Positions 1 to 6,812 are shown, counted from the stretch's first letter. The stretch is DNA of 8,990 nt from Alphaproteobacteria bacterium (GCA_012267605.1 JAAXGF010000065.1:1-8990), one strand, 5' to 3'. The notes: generated from the letters alone by a model not told the origin. A program made the numbers and translations.

Positions 1-129
1 GCTATGGCTTTTCTGGTCTTCGGCATGGCGTCGCAGCGGCCCGTGTCGATTGACGACGCTGCGCCGATCGCCACCAGTTTTCCCCAGTTCGTCGAGCACT
101 GTATTCACCTAGGGGCCGAAATTGACTGA
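1..129 (+). CDS. aroA: 3-phosphoshikimate 1-carboxyvinyltransferase (EPSP synthase), C-terminal end only
   Basis: The left edge cuts into a gene that is open in frame 1 for 42 codons and stops with TGA at 127-129. The visible peptide contains AMAFLVFGMAS, then SIDDAAPIATSFPQFVE, which matches the end of EPSP synthases: the helix after the conserved DHR motif and the 'SFP.F' strand near the C-terminus. The enzyme joins phosphoenolpyruvate to shikimate-3-phosphate in the cytosolic chorismate pathway. The catalytic region lies outside the window, so the call rests on the tail and on the adjacent cmk, since aroA-cmk-rpsA is a conserved order. Its last eight bases overlap the start of cmk, which suggests translational coupling. 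Confidence 0.85.
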   Translation, partial: AMAFLVFGMASQRPVSIDDAAPIATSFPQFVEHCIHLGAEID

Positions 130-802
130 TCCGGCAATCATTATCGCGGTGGATGGCCCGGCGGCCTCGGGAAAGGGAACCTTAGCCCGCCGAATGGCCG
201 AACACTTTGGTTTGCGGCATATCGATTCAGGAAAGCTCTATCGCGCTACAGCTTGGCGTGTGCTACGCGACGGTGGCGACCCCAATGATTCCAGATTGGC
301 GACCAGGGCGGCACGAAACTTGGTTGAAAACGATCTGGAGGCACCGGAACTAGTCGATGAGATTGTCGGTCAAGCGGCTTCGCGTGTAGCCACAATACCC
401 GCCGTGCGCGCCGCCCTTGTAGAGCGCCAACGTGCACTCGCCGTGCAGCCGCCGGGAACGATCATGGACGGTCGTGATATTGGTACGGTGGTGTTTCCTC
501 AGGCCGACCACAAATTGTTCGTTACTGCTTCTTTGGATTGCCGTGCTGGCCGCCGCTGGCGTGAGCTCCGGGATCGCGGCGAGGACGAGGATTTCGACTC
601 GGTTAGACGCAACCTCGCTGAGCGCGACGAAAGAGACACATCGCGCGCGTTAGCGCCACTTGTCCCAGCCTCCGACGCGGTGGTGATCGATACTACGGAT
701 TTGGATGTGGAAGGAGCGTTGGCAGCAGCAATCGCGACCATCGGTTTTAGAGATGGCATGCCAGCAAAGACGTCGGAATTGACGGTGCGGCAAAAACCAT
801 GA
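122..802 (+). CDS. cmk: Cytidylate kinase (CMP/dCMP kinase)
   Basis: The 226-residue protein has the usual length for bacterial Cmk, which transfers phosphate from ATP to CMP or dCMP in the cytosol. The P-loop GPAASGKGT lies at residues 12-20. The nucleotide-binding segment IDSGKLYRA is at about 34-42, GRDIGTVVFP is in the middle, and an arginine-rich lid segment (RAGRRWRELRDRG) follows. The C-terminal motif RDERDTSR...PLVPASDAVVIDTT is also typical. The start is TTG at 122, inside the end of aroA (stop 127-129). AGGGG seven bases upstream could serve as ribosome-binding site, and a later start would remove the strand leading to the P-loop. It probably belongs to the aroA transcript. rpsA follows after 278 bp that contain a separate promoter candidate. 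Confidence 0.95.
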   Translation: MTDPAIIIAVDGPAASGKGTLARRMAEHFGLRHIDSGKLYRATAWRVLRDGGDPNDSRLATRAARNLVENDLEAPELVDEIVGQAASRVATIPAVRAALVERQRALAVQPPGTIMDGRDIGTVVFPQADHKLFVTASLDCRAGRRWRELRDRGEDEDFDSVRRNLAERDERDTSRALAPLVPASDAVVIDTTDLDVEGALAAAIATIGFRDGMPAKTSELTVRQKP

Positions 803-838
803 TTGGGCGACCGAATTCCGCAAGGTAGGGCTAATAGG

Positions 839-867
839 TTGCAGGATGCTTGAGTCGCGCGTATAGA
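839..867 (+). promoter_or_regulatory. Candidate sigma-70 promoter for rpsA
   Basis: TTGCAG at 839-844 and TATAGA at 862-867 are separated by exactly 17 bases. Four of six -35 positions and five of six -10 positions match the sigma-70 consensus. Initiation would fall near 873-876, giving an rpsA leader of about 205 nt. This is a pattern match without experimental support, but it is the best promoter-like match I found in the window and sits where a separate rpsA promoter would be expected. Confidence 0.5.
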
Positions 868-885
868 TGCGGTTTCGTGCCAATA

Positions 886-907
886 CAGGCGGCGAATGCC
901 GCTTCTG
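886..907 (+). promoter_or_regulatory. Stem-loop near the 5' end of the rpsA leader
   Basis: GCGGC (889-893) pairs with GCCGC (898-902) around a GAAT tetraloop. The stem continues with CAG (886-888) against CTG (905-907) after a two-base bulge. It would lie about 12 nt into the transcript from the 839-867 promoter. In E. coli, S1 represses its own translation through a structured leader. A similar role here is inference. Confidence 0.35.
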
Positions 908-934
908 GGTCTCAAAATGGCGACGATTGGATCG

Positions 935-962
935 CGGCAAGGTTTGGATTGCCGAAGTTTTT
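935..962 (+). terminator. Hairpin plus T-run between cmk and rpsA (terminator or attenuator)
   Basis: CGGCAA (935-940) and TTGCCG (949-954) form a perfect 6-bp stem around an 8-nt loop. After AAG comes TTTTT (958-962). The shape is that of a modest intrinsic terminator. It could end the aroA-cmk transcript. Because it lies downstream of the candidate rpsA promoter, it could also act as a leaky attenuator inside the rpsA leader. The stem is short, so termination may be partial. Confidence 0.35.
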
Positions 963-1080
963 GGCGTGGCTGAGTGGGCATCGTTATCGGCGAATCGACG
1001 GTGTTTTCTAAGTATCCCGACTATTCAGGTATGGATGGAATCGAGTTGAGTGAAATGGAGCGGCAACTAATGGAGAAAGC

Positions 1081-2925
1081 ATGAATAAGCGAACCAGTGT
1101 TGATGGCAAGACGGCGGAGGAAGAGAATTTTGCCGCTCTGTTCGCCGAATCTCTCGCTCAAATCGACATTGTCGAGGGAGCGGTGGTCAAGGGAACGATC
1201 ATTGGCATCGAGAACGACATGGCACTCATCGATGTGGGCTTGAAATCTGAGGGCCGTGTTCAACTGAAGGAATTCGCGCAGCCTGGTCAGAAGTCCGACG
1301 TAAAGGTCGGCGATAGCGTCGAGGTGTATGTCGAGCGCCTTGAAAATATGAACGGCGAGGCCGTCCTAAGCCGCGAAAAGGCGCGCCACGAGGAAGGATG
1401 GACGCAGCTCGAAAAAGCGTTTAACGAAAATGCCCGAGTCGGCGGGTATATTTACAACCGTGTCAAGGGTGGGTTTACCGTTAACGTGAATGGCGTTACG
1501 GCCTTTTTGCCGGGCAGCCAAGTGGACGTTCGACCGGTTCGCGATATTACGCCATTGATGTCGGCGCAACACGAGTTTTACATCCTGAAAATGGATCGAC
1601 ACCGTGGCAACATCGTTGTCTCCCGCCGGGCGGTGCTCGAGGAATCCCGTGCCGAGGCACGATCCGAACTCATTTCGAATCTCAAGGAAGGTCAAGTCCT
1701 GGAGGGTGTTGTCAAGAATATTACCGATTACGGTGCGTTCGTCGATTTGGGCGGCGTCGACGGGCTCCTTCACGTTACCGATATTGCGTGGCGGCGAATC
1801 AACCATCCCAGCGAGGCGTTATCCATCGGTCAAAACGTGAAGGTGTTGGTAATTCGCTTCAATTCGGAAACCCATCGCATCAGTCTAGGTATGAAGCAAC
1901 TCGAAGCCGATCCCTGGGAGGGAGTCGAGCTCAAATATCCGGTGGACGCGCGATTTACTGGACGAGTCACCAACATTACTGATTACGGTGCCTTTGTCGA
2001 ACTTGAGCCAGGTGTTGAGGGCTTGGTTCACGTTACTGAAATGAGTTGGACGAAGAAGAATGTTCACCCAGGAAAAATCGTGTCTACCAGTCAACAGGTT
2101 GAAGTCATGGTACTTGACGTTGATTCTCAGAAGCGTCGTATCAGCCTCGGCCTGAAGCAATGTCGAGAAAATCCCTGGGAAGCTTTCGTGGAACAGCATC
2201 CAGCGGGCAGCGAGATAGAGGGACAGGTCAAGAATATCACGGAATTCGGGCTTTTCGTCGGGCTCACAGGTGATATCGACGGCATGGTCCATATGTCCGA
2301 TATATCGTGGGATCAAGCCGGCGAGGAAGCGGTCAAAAGCTTCAAAAAAGGTGATTCCGTTAAGGCTCAAGTCCTAGAGGTAGACGTTGAGAAAGAACGA
2401 ATTAGCCTTGGCATCAAGCAGCTCCGAGACGATCCATTTTCCGCTGTCCTCGGGAGCGTTAAGCGGGGAGACCAGGTTACTTGTACGGTGACAGCAATTC
2501 AGGAAAAAGGGATTGAAGTCTCGGTGAACGATGCCATCGGATTCATTCGCAAGTCTGAAATTTCTCGGGATCGGGCTGATCAGCGCACCGACCGCTTCGC
2601 CGTCGGCGAAAAAGTCGATGCGAAGGTCGCCGCGATCGACCGTCCAGCCCGCCGCGTCGTTCTTTCCGTCAAGGCCTTGGAGGTCGAGGAGGAGCGTCGG
2701 GCGATGAAGGAATATGGATCGTCCGATAGCGGTGCGAGCCTAGGTGAAATTCTTGGTGCTGCGATCAATCAGGCGAACAAGGACAAGGAGGAGGGAGAAG
2801 AGCCGACCCAGGATGGTGAGGCGTCAAACGCGGCGGCGGAAGAAGCTAGTTCAGAACCCGATGCAGAAGACAGCACTGATGACAATGTCCAGGCCGACGC
2901 GGAAGGCGGCAAGGATGGTGCCTAA
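1081..2925 (+). CDS. rpsA: 30S ribosomal protein S1
   Basis: The 614-residue protein has six S1 (OB-fold) RNA-binding domains at roughly residues 32-100, 117-184, 203-271, 290-357, 378-446 and 463-531. Domains 3 and 4 share the repeated signature 'NITDYGAFV(D/E)L', and domain 5 has the variant NITEFGLFV. S1 sits on the small ribosomal subunit and captures and unfolds mRNA leaders. The first two domains are divergent, as is usual for the ribosome-docking part. From about residue 555 the protein becomes a long acidic, low-complexity tail rich in Glu, Asp and Ala, making it about 55 residues longer than the E. coli protein (557 residues). ATG at 1081 is preceded by GGAG at 1072-1075, a clear ribosome-binding site. 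sppA begins 39 bp downstream. Confidence 0.97.
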   Translation: MNKRTSVDGKTAEEENFAALFAESLAQIDIVEGAVVKGTIIGIENDMALIDVGLKSEGRVQLKEFAQPGQKSDVKVGDSVEVYVERLENMNGEAVLSREKARHEEGWTQLEKAFNENARVGGYIYNRVKGGFTVNVNGVTAFLPGSQVDVRPVRDITPLMSAQHEFYILKMDRHRGNIVVSRRAVLEESRAEARSELISNLKEGQVLEGVVKNITDYGAFVDLGGVDGLLHVTDIAWRRINHPSEALSIGQNVKVLVIRFNSETHRISLGMKQLEADPWEGVELKYPVDARFTGRVTNITDYGAFVELEPGVEGLVHVTEMSWTKKNVHPGKIVSTSQQVEVMVLDVDSQKRRISLGLKQCRENPWEAFVEQHPAGSEIEGQVKNITEFGLFVGLTGDIDGMVHMSDISWDQAGEEAVKSFKKGDSVKAQVLEVDVEKERISLGIKQLRDDPFSAVLGSVKRGDQVTCTVTAIQEKGIEVSVNDAIGFIRKSEISRDRADQRTDRFAVGEKVDAKVAAIDRPARRVVLSVKALEVEEERRAMKEYGSSDSGASLGEILGAAINQANKDKEEGEEPTQDGEASNAAAEEASSEPDAEDSTDDNVQADAEGGKDGA

Positions 2926-2964
2926 GACGTTTACACTCAGGGTTATCCGGTCACTCGCCCGCCG

Positions 2965-3891
2965 ATGAGTGTTAGTACCGACATTCTCCTCGATCGCCGT
3001 CGCCTGAAAAGACGGATCGTGATTTGGCGCACCTTTGCCATCATTTCCATTCTGTTGCTTGTGTTGGCTATTGTCGGCAGCGGTGGGCGCTTCGAAAACC
3101 TACCTTTGACGTCTCATGTTGCCCGGCTGAACGTCGTTGGCGTGATTGTATCCGACACGAGAGTCCACGAGGCTCTTGCGGATGTGGCCGATGATCCTCT
3201 GGCCCAGGCACTAATTGTTCGCATTGACAGTCCTGGCGGAACGTTTGTCGGCGGCGAAGCCTTGTTTCTGGCATTGCGCCGGGTTGCGGAGCAAAAACCG
3301 GTCGTTGCGGTCATGGATACTCTAGCCACCTCCGCCGGCTATATGGTGGCGATTGCCGCCGACCGAATTGTCGCACATGAGGGGTCGGTAACTGGCTCAA
3401 TCGGCGTTATCATGCAGACCGCCGACATCACCGCATTATTGGAAAAGCTTGGGGTCACGACGGAGGCAATAAAGAGCGGCCCCCTCAAGGCAGTTCCGTC
3501 GCCGCTGGAGCCCCTGACTGACGATGTCCGCCGGGTGACCCAAGATGTGATTGCCGAAATGCACGACATGTTCGTCGATCTGGTGGCCGAACGACGTGGA
3601 TTGGAAAAGCCCACGGCCCTTAGGCTCGCAGACGGCAGGATTTACACCGGCCGCGGGGCGATGGGCAAAGGCTTGGTCGATGAGATAGGTGGCGAGCCAG
3701 AGGCACGTAGTTGGCTTCAGGACGAGCACGGGATTCCTCTCGAACTGCCGTTGCGAGACGTGGAAATTGGTAGCCCAGCCGAAAAGCTGTTGCCAAAAGC
3801 GTTCGCTTGGATCACACGGGCTGTTCTCCCCGAACGGCACACGCTTGACGGCCTAATTTCTCTTTGGCAACCTGGACATATGAATAATTAG
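2965..3891 (+). CDS. sppA: Signal peptide peptidase SppA, short (67K-unlike) form; S49 serine peptidase
   Basis: The 308-residue protein has a short basic cytoplasmic start (RRRLKRR, 11-17), one membrane segment at about 18-39, and an S49 peptidase domain facing the periplasm. SppA degrades signal peptides left in the membrane after secretion. The nucleophile is probably Ser123 in ATSAGYM and the general base Lys175 in SGPLKAVPSP. Their 52-residue spacing equals the Ser147/Lys199 dyad known for Bacillus subtilis SppA. The oxyanion loop motif DSPGG is at 88-92. The length fits single-domain SppA rather than the roughly 600-residue E. coli form. No good ribosome-binding site precedes ATG 2965. 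The start gives a normal N-terminus, and coupling to rpsA is possible. Position between rpsA and ihfB is common in alphaproteobacteria. Confidence 0.93.
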   Translation: MSVSTDILLDRRRLKRRIVIWRTFAIISILLLVLAIVGSGGRFENLPLTSHVARLNVVGVIVSDTRVHEALADVADDPLAQALIVRIDSPGGTFVGGEALFLALRRVAEQKPVVAVMDTLATSAGYMVAIAADRIVAHEGSVTGSIGVIMQTADITALLEKLGVTTEAIKSGPLKAVPSPLEPLTDDVRRVTQDVIAEMHDMFVDLVAERRGLEKPTALRLADGRIYTGRGAMGKGLVDEIGGEPEARSWLQDEHGIPLELPLRDVEIGSPAEKLLPKAFAWITRAVLPERHTLDGLISLWQPGHMNN

Positions 3892-3968
3892 GGATCCGGC
3901 GGGGCGTGCCTGACGTCTCAACGGCCCACAGCAGGGAATGTTCAGGGCCCGCCTAGGGAGGCATCGAC

Positions 3969-4250
3969 ATGACACGATCAGAACTTGTTACTCGCCTTGC
4001 CGAACTCAATCCGCATTTGTATCACCGCGATGTCGAGAGAATCGTGGCCACCATCTTCGAAGAAATCACTCTGGCCCTGGCACGCGGCGACCGAGTCGAA
4101 TTGAGGGGCTTTGGGTCGTTTTCCTTGAAAGAACGATCGGCCCGCATAGGACGGAACCCGCGTACCGGATCGGCAGTGGCTGTTGCAGCGAAGTATCTGC
4201 CCTATTTTAAAACCGGCAAAGAGCTTCGTGATACTTTGAACAAGAATTAG
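3969..4250 (+). CDS. ihfB: Integration host factor subunit beta
   Basis: The 93-residue protein is a full-length member of the HU/IHF family. GFGSF lies at 47-51 and the beta-arm tip GRNPRTG at 61-67, where Pro64 is the residue that intercalates into bent DNA. It begins MTRSEL and ends in the helix KTGKELRDTLNKN. With IHF-alpha it bends DNA sharply at specific sites in promoters, replication origins and recombination sites. AGGGAGG at 3955-3961, seven bases before ATG 3969, is a strong ribosome-binding site. rpsA-ihfB proximity supports beta rather than alpha or HU. lapA starts five bases after its stop, so the two are almost certainly co-transcribed. Confidence 0.95.
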   Translation: MTRSELVTRLAELNPHLYHRDVERIVATIFEEITLALARGDRVELRGFGSFSLKERSARIGRNPRTGSAVAVAAKYLPYFKTGKELRDTLNKN

Positions 4251-4255
4251 TCGAC

Positions 4256-4567
4256 GTGAAGATCCTCAGTTGGATCATCACGCTACCCATCGCTATCGCC
4301 TGTATTGCCTTGGCCGTTGCGAACCGGCACTTGGTCCGCCTTAACCTTGATCCGCTTCCATTTTTTTTCGAGGCGCGACTCGCGACTGTTGTGCTGGCGT
4401 CATTCTTGGGTGGAGTATTTTTCGGCATGATTTTCTCAAAAATTCGAAGTGTTAGGCGACCGGGGAAGGTTAGCCGCAGACAGGCCAAACGCTTGGCGAA
4501 AGCAGCCACGCGGACCGCCGATGAAGGAGCCAAAAGAAACGGCGCGCCGCCGATCGTAACAAGCTAG
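4256..4567 (+). CDS. lapA: LapA-domain (DUF1049) inner-membrane protein
   Basis: The 103-residue protein starts with GTG at 4256, five bases after the ihfB stop. It shows two hydrophobic helices, at about residues 4-24 and 42-63, joined by a short loop (NRHLVRLNLDPLPFFFEAR) that carries the 'N...V.lnl.P' pattern of LapA/YciS proteins. A basic cytoplasmic tail (RRPGKVSRRQAKRLAK) follows. In E. coli LapA works with LapB in control of lipopolysaccharide assembly through FtsH and LpxC. The same role here is inferred from the family. No lapB-like gene is visible in the window. The ribosome-binding site is weak, consistent with coupling to ihfB. The family and position are clear. The molecular function in this organism is less certain. 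Confidence 0.85.
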   Translation: MKILSWIITLPIAIACIALAVANRHLVRLNLDPLPFFFEARLATVVLASFLGGVFFGMIFSKIRSVRRPGKVSRRQAKRLAKAATRTADEGAKRNGAPPIVTS

Positions 4568-4593
4568 TCAAATAACTCTCTCGAATCGTTGCT

Positions 4594-4614
4594 AAAATTT
4601 CCCACGGTAATTTT
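4594..4614. promoter_or_regulatory. AT-rich inverted repeat upstream of the terD-terB gene
   Basis: AAAATT (4594-4599) and AATTTT (4609-4614) are perfect inverted half-sites whose centres are 15 bp apart. The site is 30 bp upstream of the TerD-TerB start in an otherwise plain 76-bp gap. The spacing would suit a dimeric regulator. As an RNA hairpin it would be weak. No convincing -35/-10 pair was found here. Confidence 0.2.
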
Positions 4615-4643
4615 GGTTCATGAATCCGTAGCTCCACCATGTT

Positions 4644-5810
4644 ATGTTCGCTCCAATGCAGATCGCGACGGGCCAAAACATATCGATCACTCGCCAGAGC
4701 ACTTCGACCCAGAGCGTTGTTGTGACCTTGGGGTGGGCACCCGCGACGGCGGGTATCAACCCGGATGCGAGCGCCTTCCTGCTTACCCGATTGGGCAAGG
4801 TACGGGGCGACAACGATTTTGTGTTTTACAACAATCCGCGATCGCCCGAGGGCGCGGTCGTGCGAAATGGCCAGGCCTTCACCATCGAATTGCCCTTGGT
4901 TCCCGGTGATGTCGAGCGCATCGCCGTAACGCTGACGACCAGGCAGCACGCCGCGACTAGTTTTTCCACTCTGCAGAGCATATCGGCCGAACTCACGGAC
5001 TCTGCGACTCGGGAAACCATCGCACGGTACGATTTGCCGACGGTCGGCATGTCGGAGTCGGCGCTAATTGTCGCCGAAGTGTACCACCATAAGAACGAAT
5101 GGAAATTTCGTGCCACGGGCCAAGGATTCGTTGGTGGCTTGGGGCCTTTGGCCACCCACTTCGGTGTTGACGTCGCAGCAGATGCTGCGGCGTCGCGACC
5201 ACCGTCACCACCACCGTCGCGACAACCGCCGCCACCCCCGCCTCCGGCGGCACAGCCACCGCCAACCTCAACGTCACAGTCGAACAGTTCTCCACCACCC
5301 GGTCCGCCGCCGCTTTCGGGATCGCAAAGTGGCGGTTCGGCCCAAGAAAGGATTTCCACCGGTTTGTCGTGGCTGCGGAACCGATTTACTGAAATCAAAT
5401 CTGAAGTGGTGGCGGAAGTCTCCAAGTTTCGCCACCGTGACATGATGGAAGCTGTGGTTGCTGGCTGTACAATGATCGCCTACGCCGATGGCGTTGTGAC
5501 GGCGGATGAAAAGCAAAAAATGGCGGGTTACATGCGCCAATCAGAGGCGCTTAAGGTATTTGAAATGGATCAGGTTATCGCCGCGTACAATAAATATGCG
5601 GGAAAATTTGATATTGATCCCCAACTCGGCCAAGCGGAAGCCTTGCGGGTCATTGGCAAACTTCGTGGAAAGGAAGCTGAATCTCGACTTCTGGTGCGCG
5701 TGTGTTGCGTTATCGGCGCGGCAGACGGCACGTTCGACGACAACGAGAAAGAATCAACCCGGAAAATTTGCCAAGAGCTCGGCATTCAACCGTCGGAATT
5801 TGAACTCTGA
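4644..5810 (+). CDS. TerD-like domain fused to TerB domain through a proline-rich linker
   Basis: The 388-residue protein has three parts. Residues 5-178 resemble TerD: 'ATGQNISIT', then 'VVVTLGWAP', 'DASAFLLTRLGKV..DNDFVFYNNPRSPEGAVV' and 'VPGDVERIAVTLT'. Residues 184-235 are a linker rich in Pro, Ser and Gln, including eight consecutive prolines. Residues 264-388 are a complete TerB helical domain with two related acidic motifs, ADGVVTADE (281-289) and ADGTFDDNE (360-368), separated by about 80 residues. Both families occur in the tellurite/stress 'ter' loci, where TerD binds calcium and TerB binds metal at the membrane face. The G-D-D-E loop usual after the SPEGAV strand is absent and replaced by RNGQAFTIELP. 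No signal peptide is visible, so it is probably cytoplasmic. ATG 4656 (residue 5) may be the true start. Neither start has a good ribosome-binding site. No other ter gene is nearby. Confidence 0.85.
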   Translation: MFAPMQIATGQNISITRQSTSTQSVVVTLGWAPATAGINPDASAFLLTRLGKVRGDNDFVFYNNPRSPEGAVVRNGQAFTIELPLVPGDVERIAVTLTTRQHAATSFSTLQSISAELTDSATRETIARYDLPTVGMSESALIVAEVYHHKNEWKFRATGQGFVGGLGPLATHFGVDVAADAAASRPPSPPPSRQPPPPPPPAAQPPPTSTSQSNSSPPPGPPPLSGSQSGGSAQERISTGLSWLRNRFTEIKSEVVAEVSKFRHRDMMEAVVAGCTMIAYADGVVTADEKQKMAGYMRQSEALKVFEMDQVIAAYNKYAGKFDIDPQLGQAEALRVIGKLRGKEAESRLLVRVCCVIGAADGTFDDNEKESTRKICQELGIQPSEFEL

Positions 5811-5834
5811 AGGTCCAGTGTGGCACACGCCAAA

Positions 5835-5957
5835 TTAAATTAACGGCAGTTGAACGCCACCGAAACGAACCATGTAATAGGTGGCGACGAGTCCGCACGC
5901 GCAGGCAATACTAATTAGACTTCCTACACATAGTAAAATGGTTTTTTGGGTTTCCAT
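5835..5957 (-). CDS. Candidate 40-residue single-pass membrane mini-protein
   Basis: The minus-strand frame runs from ATG (5957-5955) to TAA (5837-5835). AAAGGGA at 5970-5964 lies six bases before the ATG, a good ribosome-binding site. The peptide begins METQKT, then has one hydrophobic helix at about residues 7-29 (three Cys, at 10, 19 and 21) and ends RFGGVQLPLI. Basic Lys5 precedes and Arg31 follows the helix. The frame continues upstream to a TTG at 6026 that would give 63 residues, but that start has no comparable ribosome-binding site. I do not recognise a family. It faces the terD-terB gene tail to tail, 24 bp away. Its size makes chance a real alternative, and homologues would settle it. 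Confidence 0.45.
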   Translation of the reverse strand: METQKTILLCVGSLISIACACGLVATYYMVRFGGVQLPLI

Positions 5958-5981
5958 GCCGTATCCCTTTGTTTCGGCCCG

Positions 5982-6000
5982 GACCACCTCTTCAGTGGTC
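5982..6000. promoter_or_regulatory. Inverted repeat upstream of the mini-protein
   Basis: GACCAC (5982-5987) and GTGGTC (5995-6000) are perfect inverted copies around seven bases. The site lies 25 bp upstream of the proposed minus-strand ATG, so it could be an operator or a leader hairpin. If the longer TTG-started frame were the real one, it would be coding. Confidence 0.25.
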
Positions 6001-6026
6001 GAGGCGCCGTTAATGTACGAGAGCAA

Positions 6027-6254
6027 TCTAGGTGCCTAATAAATACGAGACTATAGCGATGTGGATGGAATCAAACCGTGACGACGGGCACATTCTTGTT
6101 GAATTATTGGCTACTGACTGGTTAAGGATTGGTATTCGCAACGCAATTCACTAATTATCTTTCATTCGTAAACTAAATCTTATTGCGTACCGTGAAACAA
6201 TTGCACGTAGCGATCCCCTGGGGTGCCCGCCACAACTTCTAGGAAAACCACCCG
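6027..6254. other. AT-rich intergenic region, possible divergent promoter region
   Basis: With the mini-protein to the left on the minus strand and the protease to the right on the plus strand, this stretch should carry promoters for both. It is clearly richer in A+T than the genes (19 of 60 bases are G or C at 6121-6180). A weak plus-strand candidate is TTGGTA (6129-6134) and AATTAT (6153-6158), spaced 18 bases. On the minus strand TATAGT (+ 6051-6056) resembles a -10 box but has no good -35. The palindrome CCCCTGGGG is at 6215-6223. No conserved RNA or coding frame was recognised. Confidence 0.4.
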
Positions 6255-6788
6255 ATGATATCTTGGGCCTTACGAAAGTTGATGATTTGGGGTCTGCTTG
6301 GCGGGGCAATCCTCATCGTCGTTGAGAATCGCCAATCCCTAATGAAGGTTGTCGGATTGGACAGCGCCTCGTCGCAGAGGCACACCACGGTCGCCAAAAA
6401 AGAAAGCGACAATAGTAACAGCCGGGAAATGACGTATCGCGCTGACAAGTGGGGACATTTCATGCTCGATGTCCATGTCAATGGCGAGCGGGTCAACTTC
6501 ATGGTCGACACGGGCGCGAGCTTAGTCGTATTGAATCTGGAAGATGCCCGGAGGGCAGGTCTTCGCCCTAAAGTTCTAGATTACAAGTATCCTGTGCAAA
6601 CTGCTAACGGTGTTGTGAACGTCGCGCTCGTGAACCTGCGCGATCTTCGTATTGGGCAACTCAAGATCCGCAACGTAAAAGCCGCGGTTAACGGTGCACC
6701 CATGGGATCCTCGTTGCTTGGCAATAGTTTTCTTGCGCGCCTACCCAGCTATAAGGTGCGCGACGATCGGCTGATCATTAACTGGTGA
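6255..6788 (+). CDS. Membrane-anchored retropepsin-like aspartic protease (TIGR02281-type, clan AA)
   Basis: The 177-residue protein has an N-terminal membrane anchor at about residues 8-23, a polar linker to about 60, and a single retropepsin-like domain. The catalytic motif is NFMVDTGASLVVL with Asp85, in the strand-turn arrangement typical of clan AA. The second conserved element, SSLLGNSFLARL at about 142-153, matches the 'LLG.sFL' flap-side helix of this family. Such proteases act as dimers, each supplying one Asp. The active domain should be periplasmic, with substrates unknown. ATG 6255 is preceded by AGGA at 6241-6244, ten bases away, a little far. This start gives a normal anchor. 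The following methyltransferase-like gene begins 24 or 60 bp downstream, suggesting an operon. Confidence 0.85.
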   Translation: MISWALRKLMIWGLLGGAILIVVENRQSLMKVVGLDSASSQRHTTVAKKESDNSNSREMTYRADKWGHFMLDVHVNGERVNFMVDTGASLVVLNLEDARRAGLRPKVLDYKYPVQTANGVVNVALVNLRDLRIGQLKIRNVKAAVNGAPMGSSLLGNSFLARLPSYKVRDDRLIINW

Positions 6789-6812
6789 GGCGAAGCAGTT
6801 GAACAAGCGGGG

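Noticed and set aside
867..1049. A 60-codon plus-strand frame in the rpsA leader
   Set aside because: It has no ribosome-binding site, shows no family features, and overlaps the hairpins, so it reads as chance.
3938..4210. A 90-codon plus-strand frame overlapping ihfB
   Set aside because: It is out of frame with a full-length, clearly recognised IHF-beta gene that has a strong ribosome-binding site.
5180..5320. The proline-rich stretch as a tandem DNA repeat or CRISPR-like array
   Set aside because: Units are irregular CCN codons without fixed period or spacers. It is a low-complexity linker.
4826..5443. A 205-codon minus-strand frame opposite the TerD-TerB gene
   Set aside because: Its Gly-rich stretch is simply the complement of the proline linker, and the plus-strand frame has clear domains.
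4644..5810. A complete tellurite-resistance (ter) operon
   Set aside because: Only one fused TerD-TerB gene is present, with no terC, terA, terE or terZ homologue in the window.
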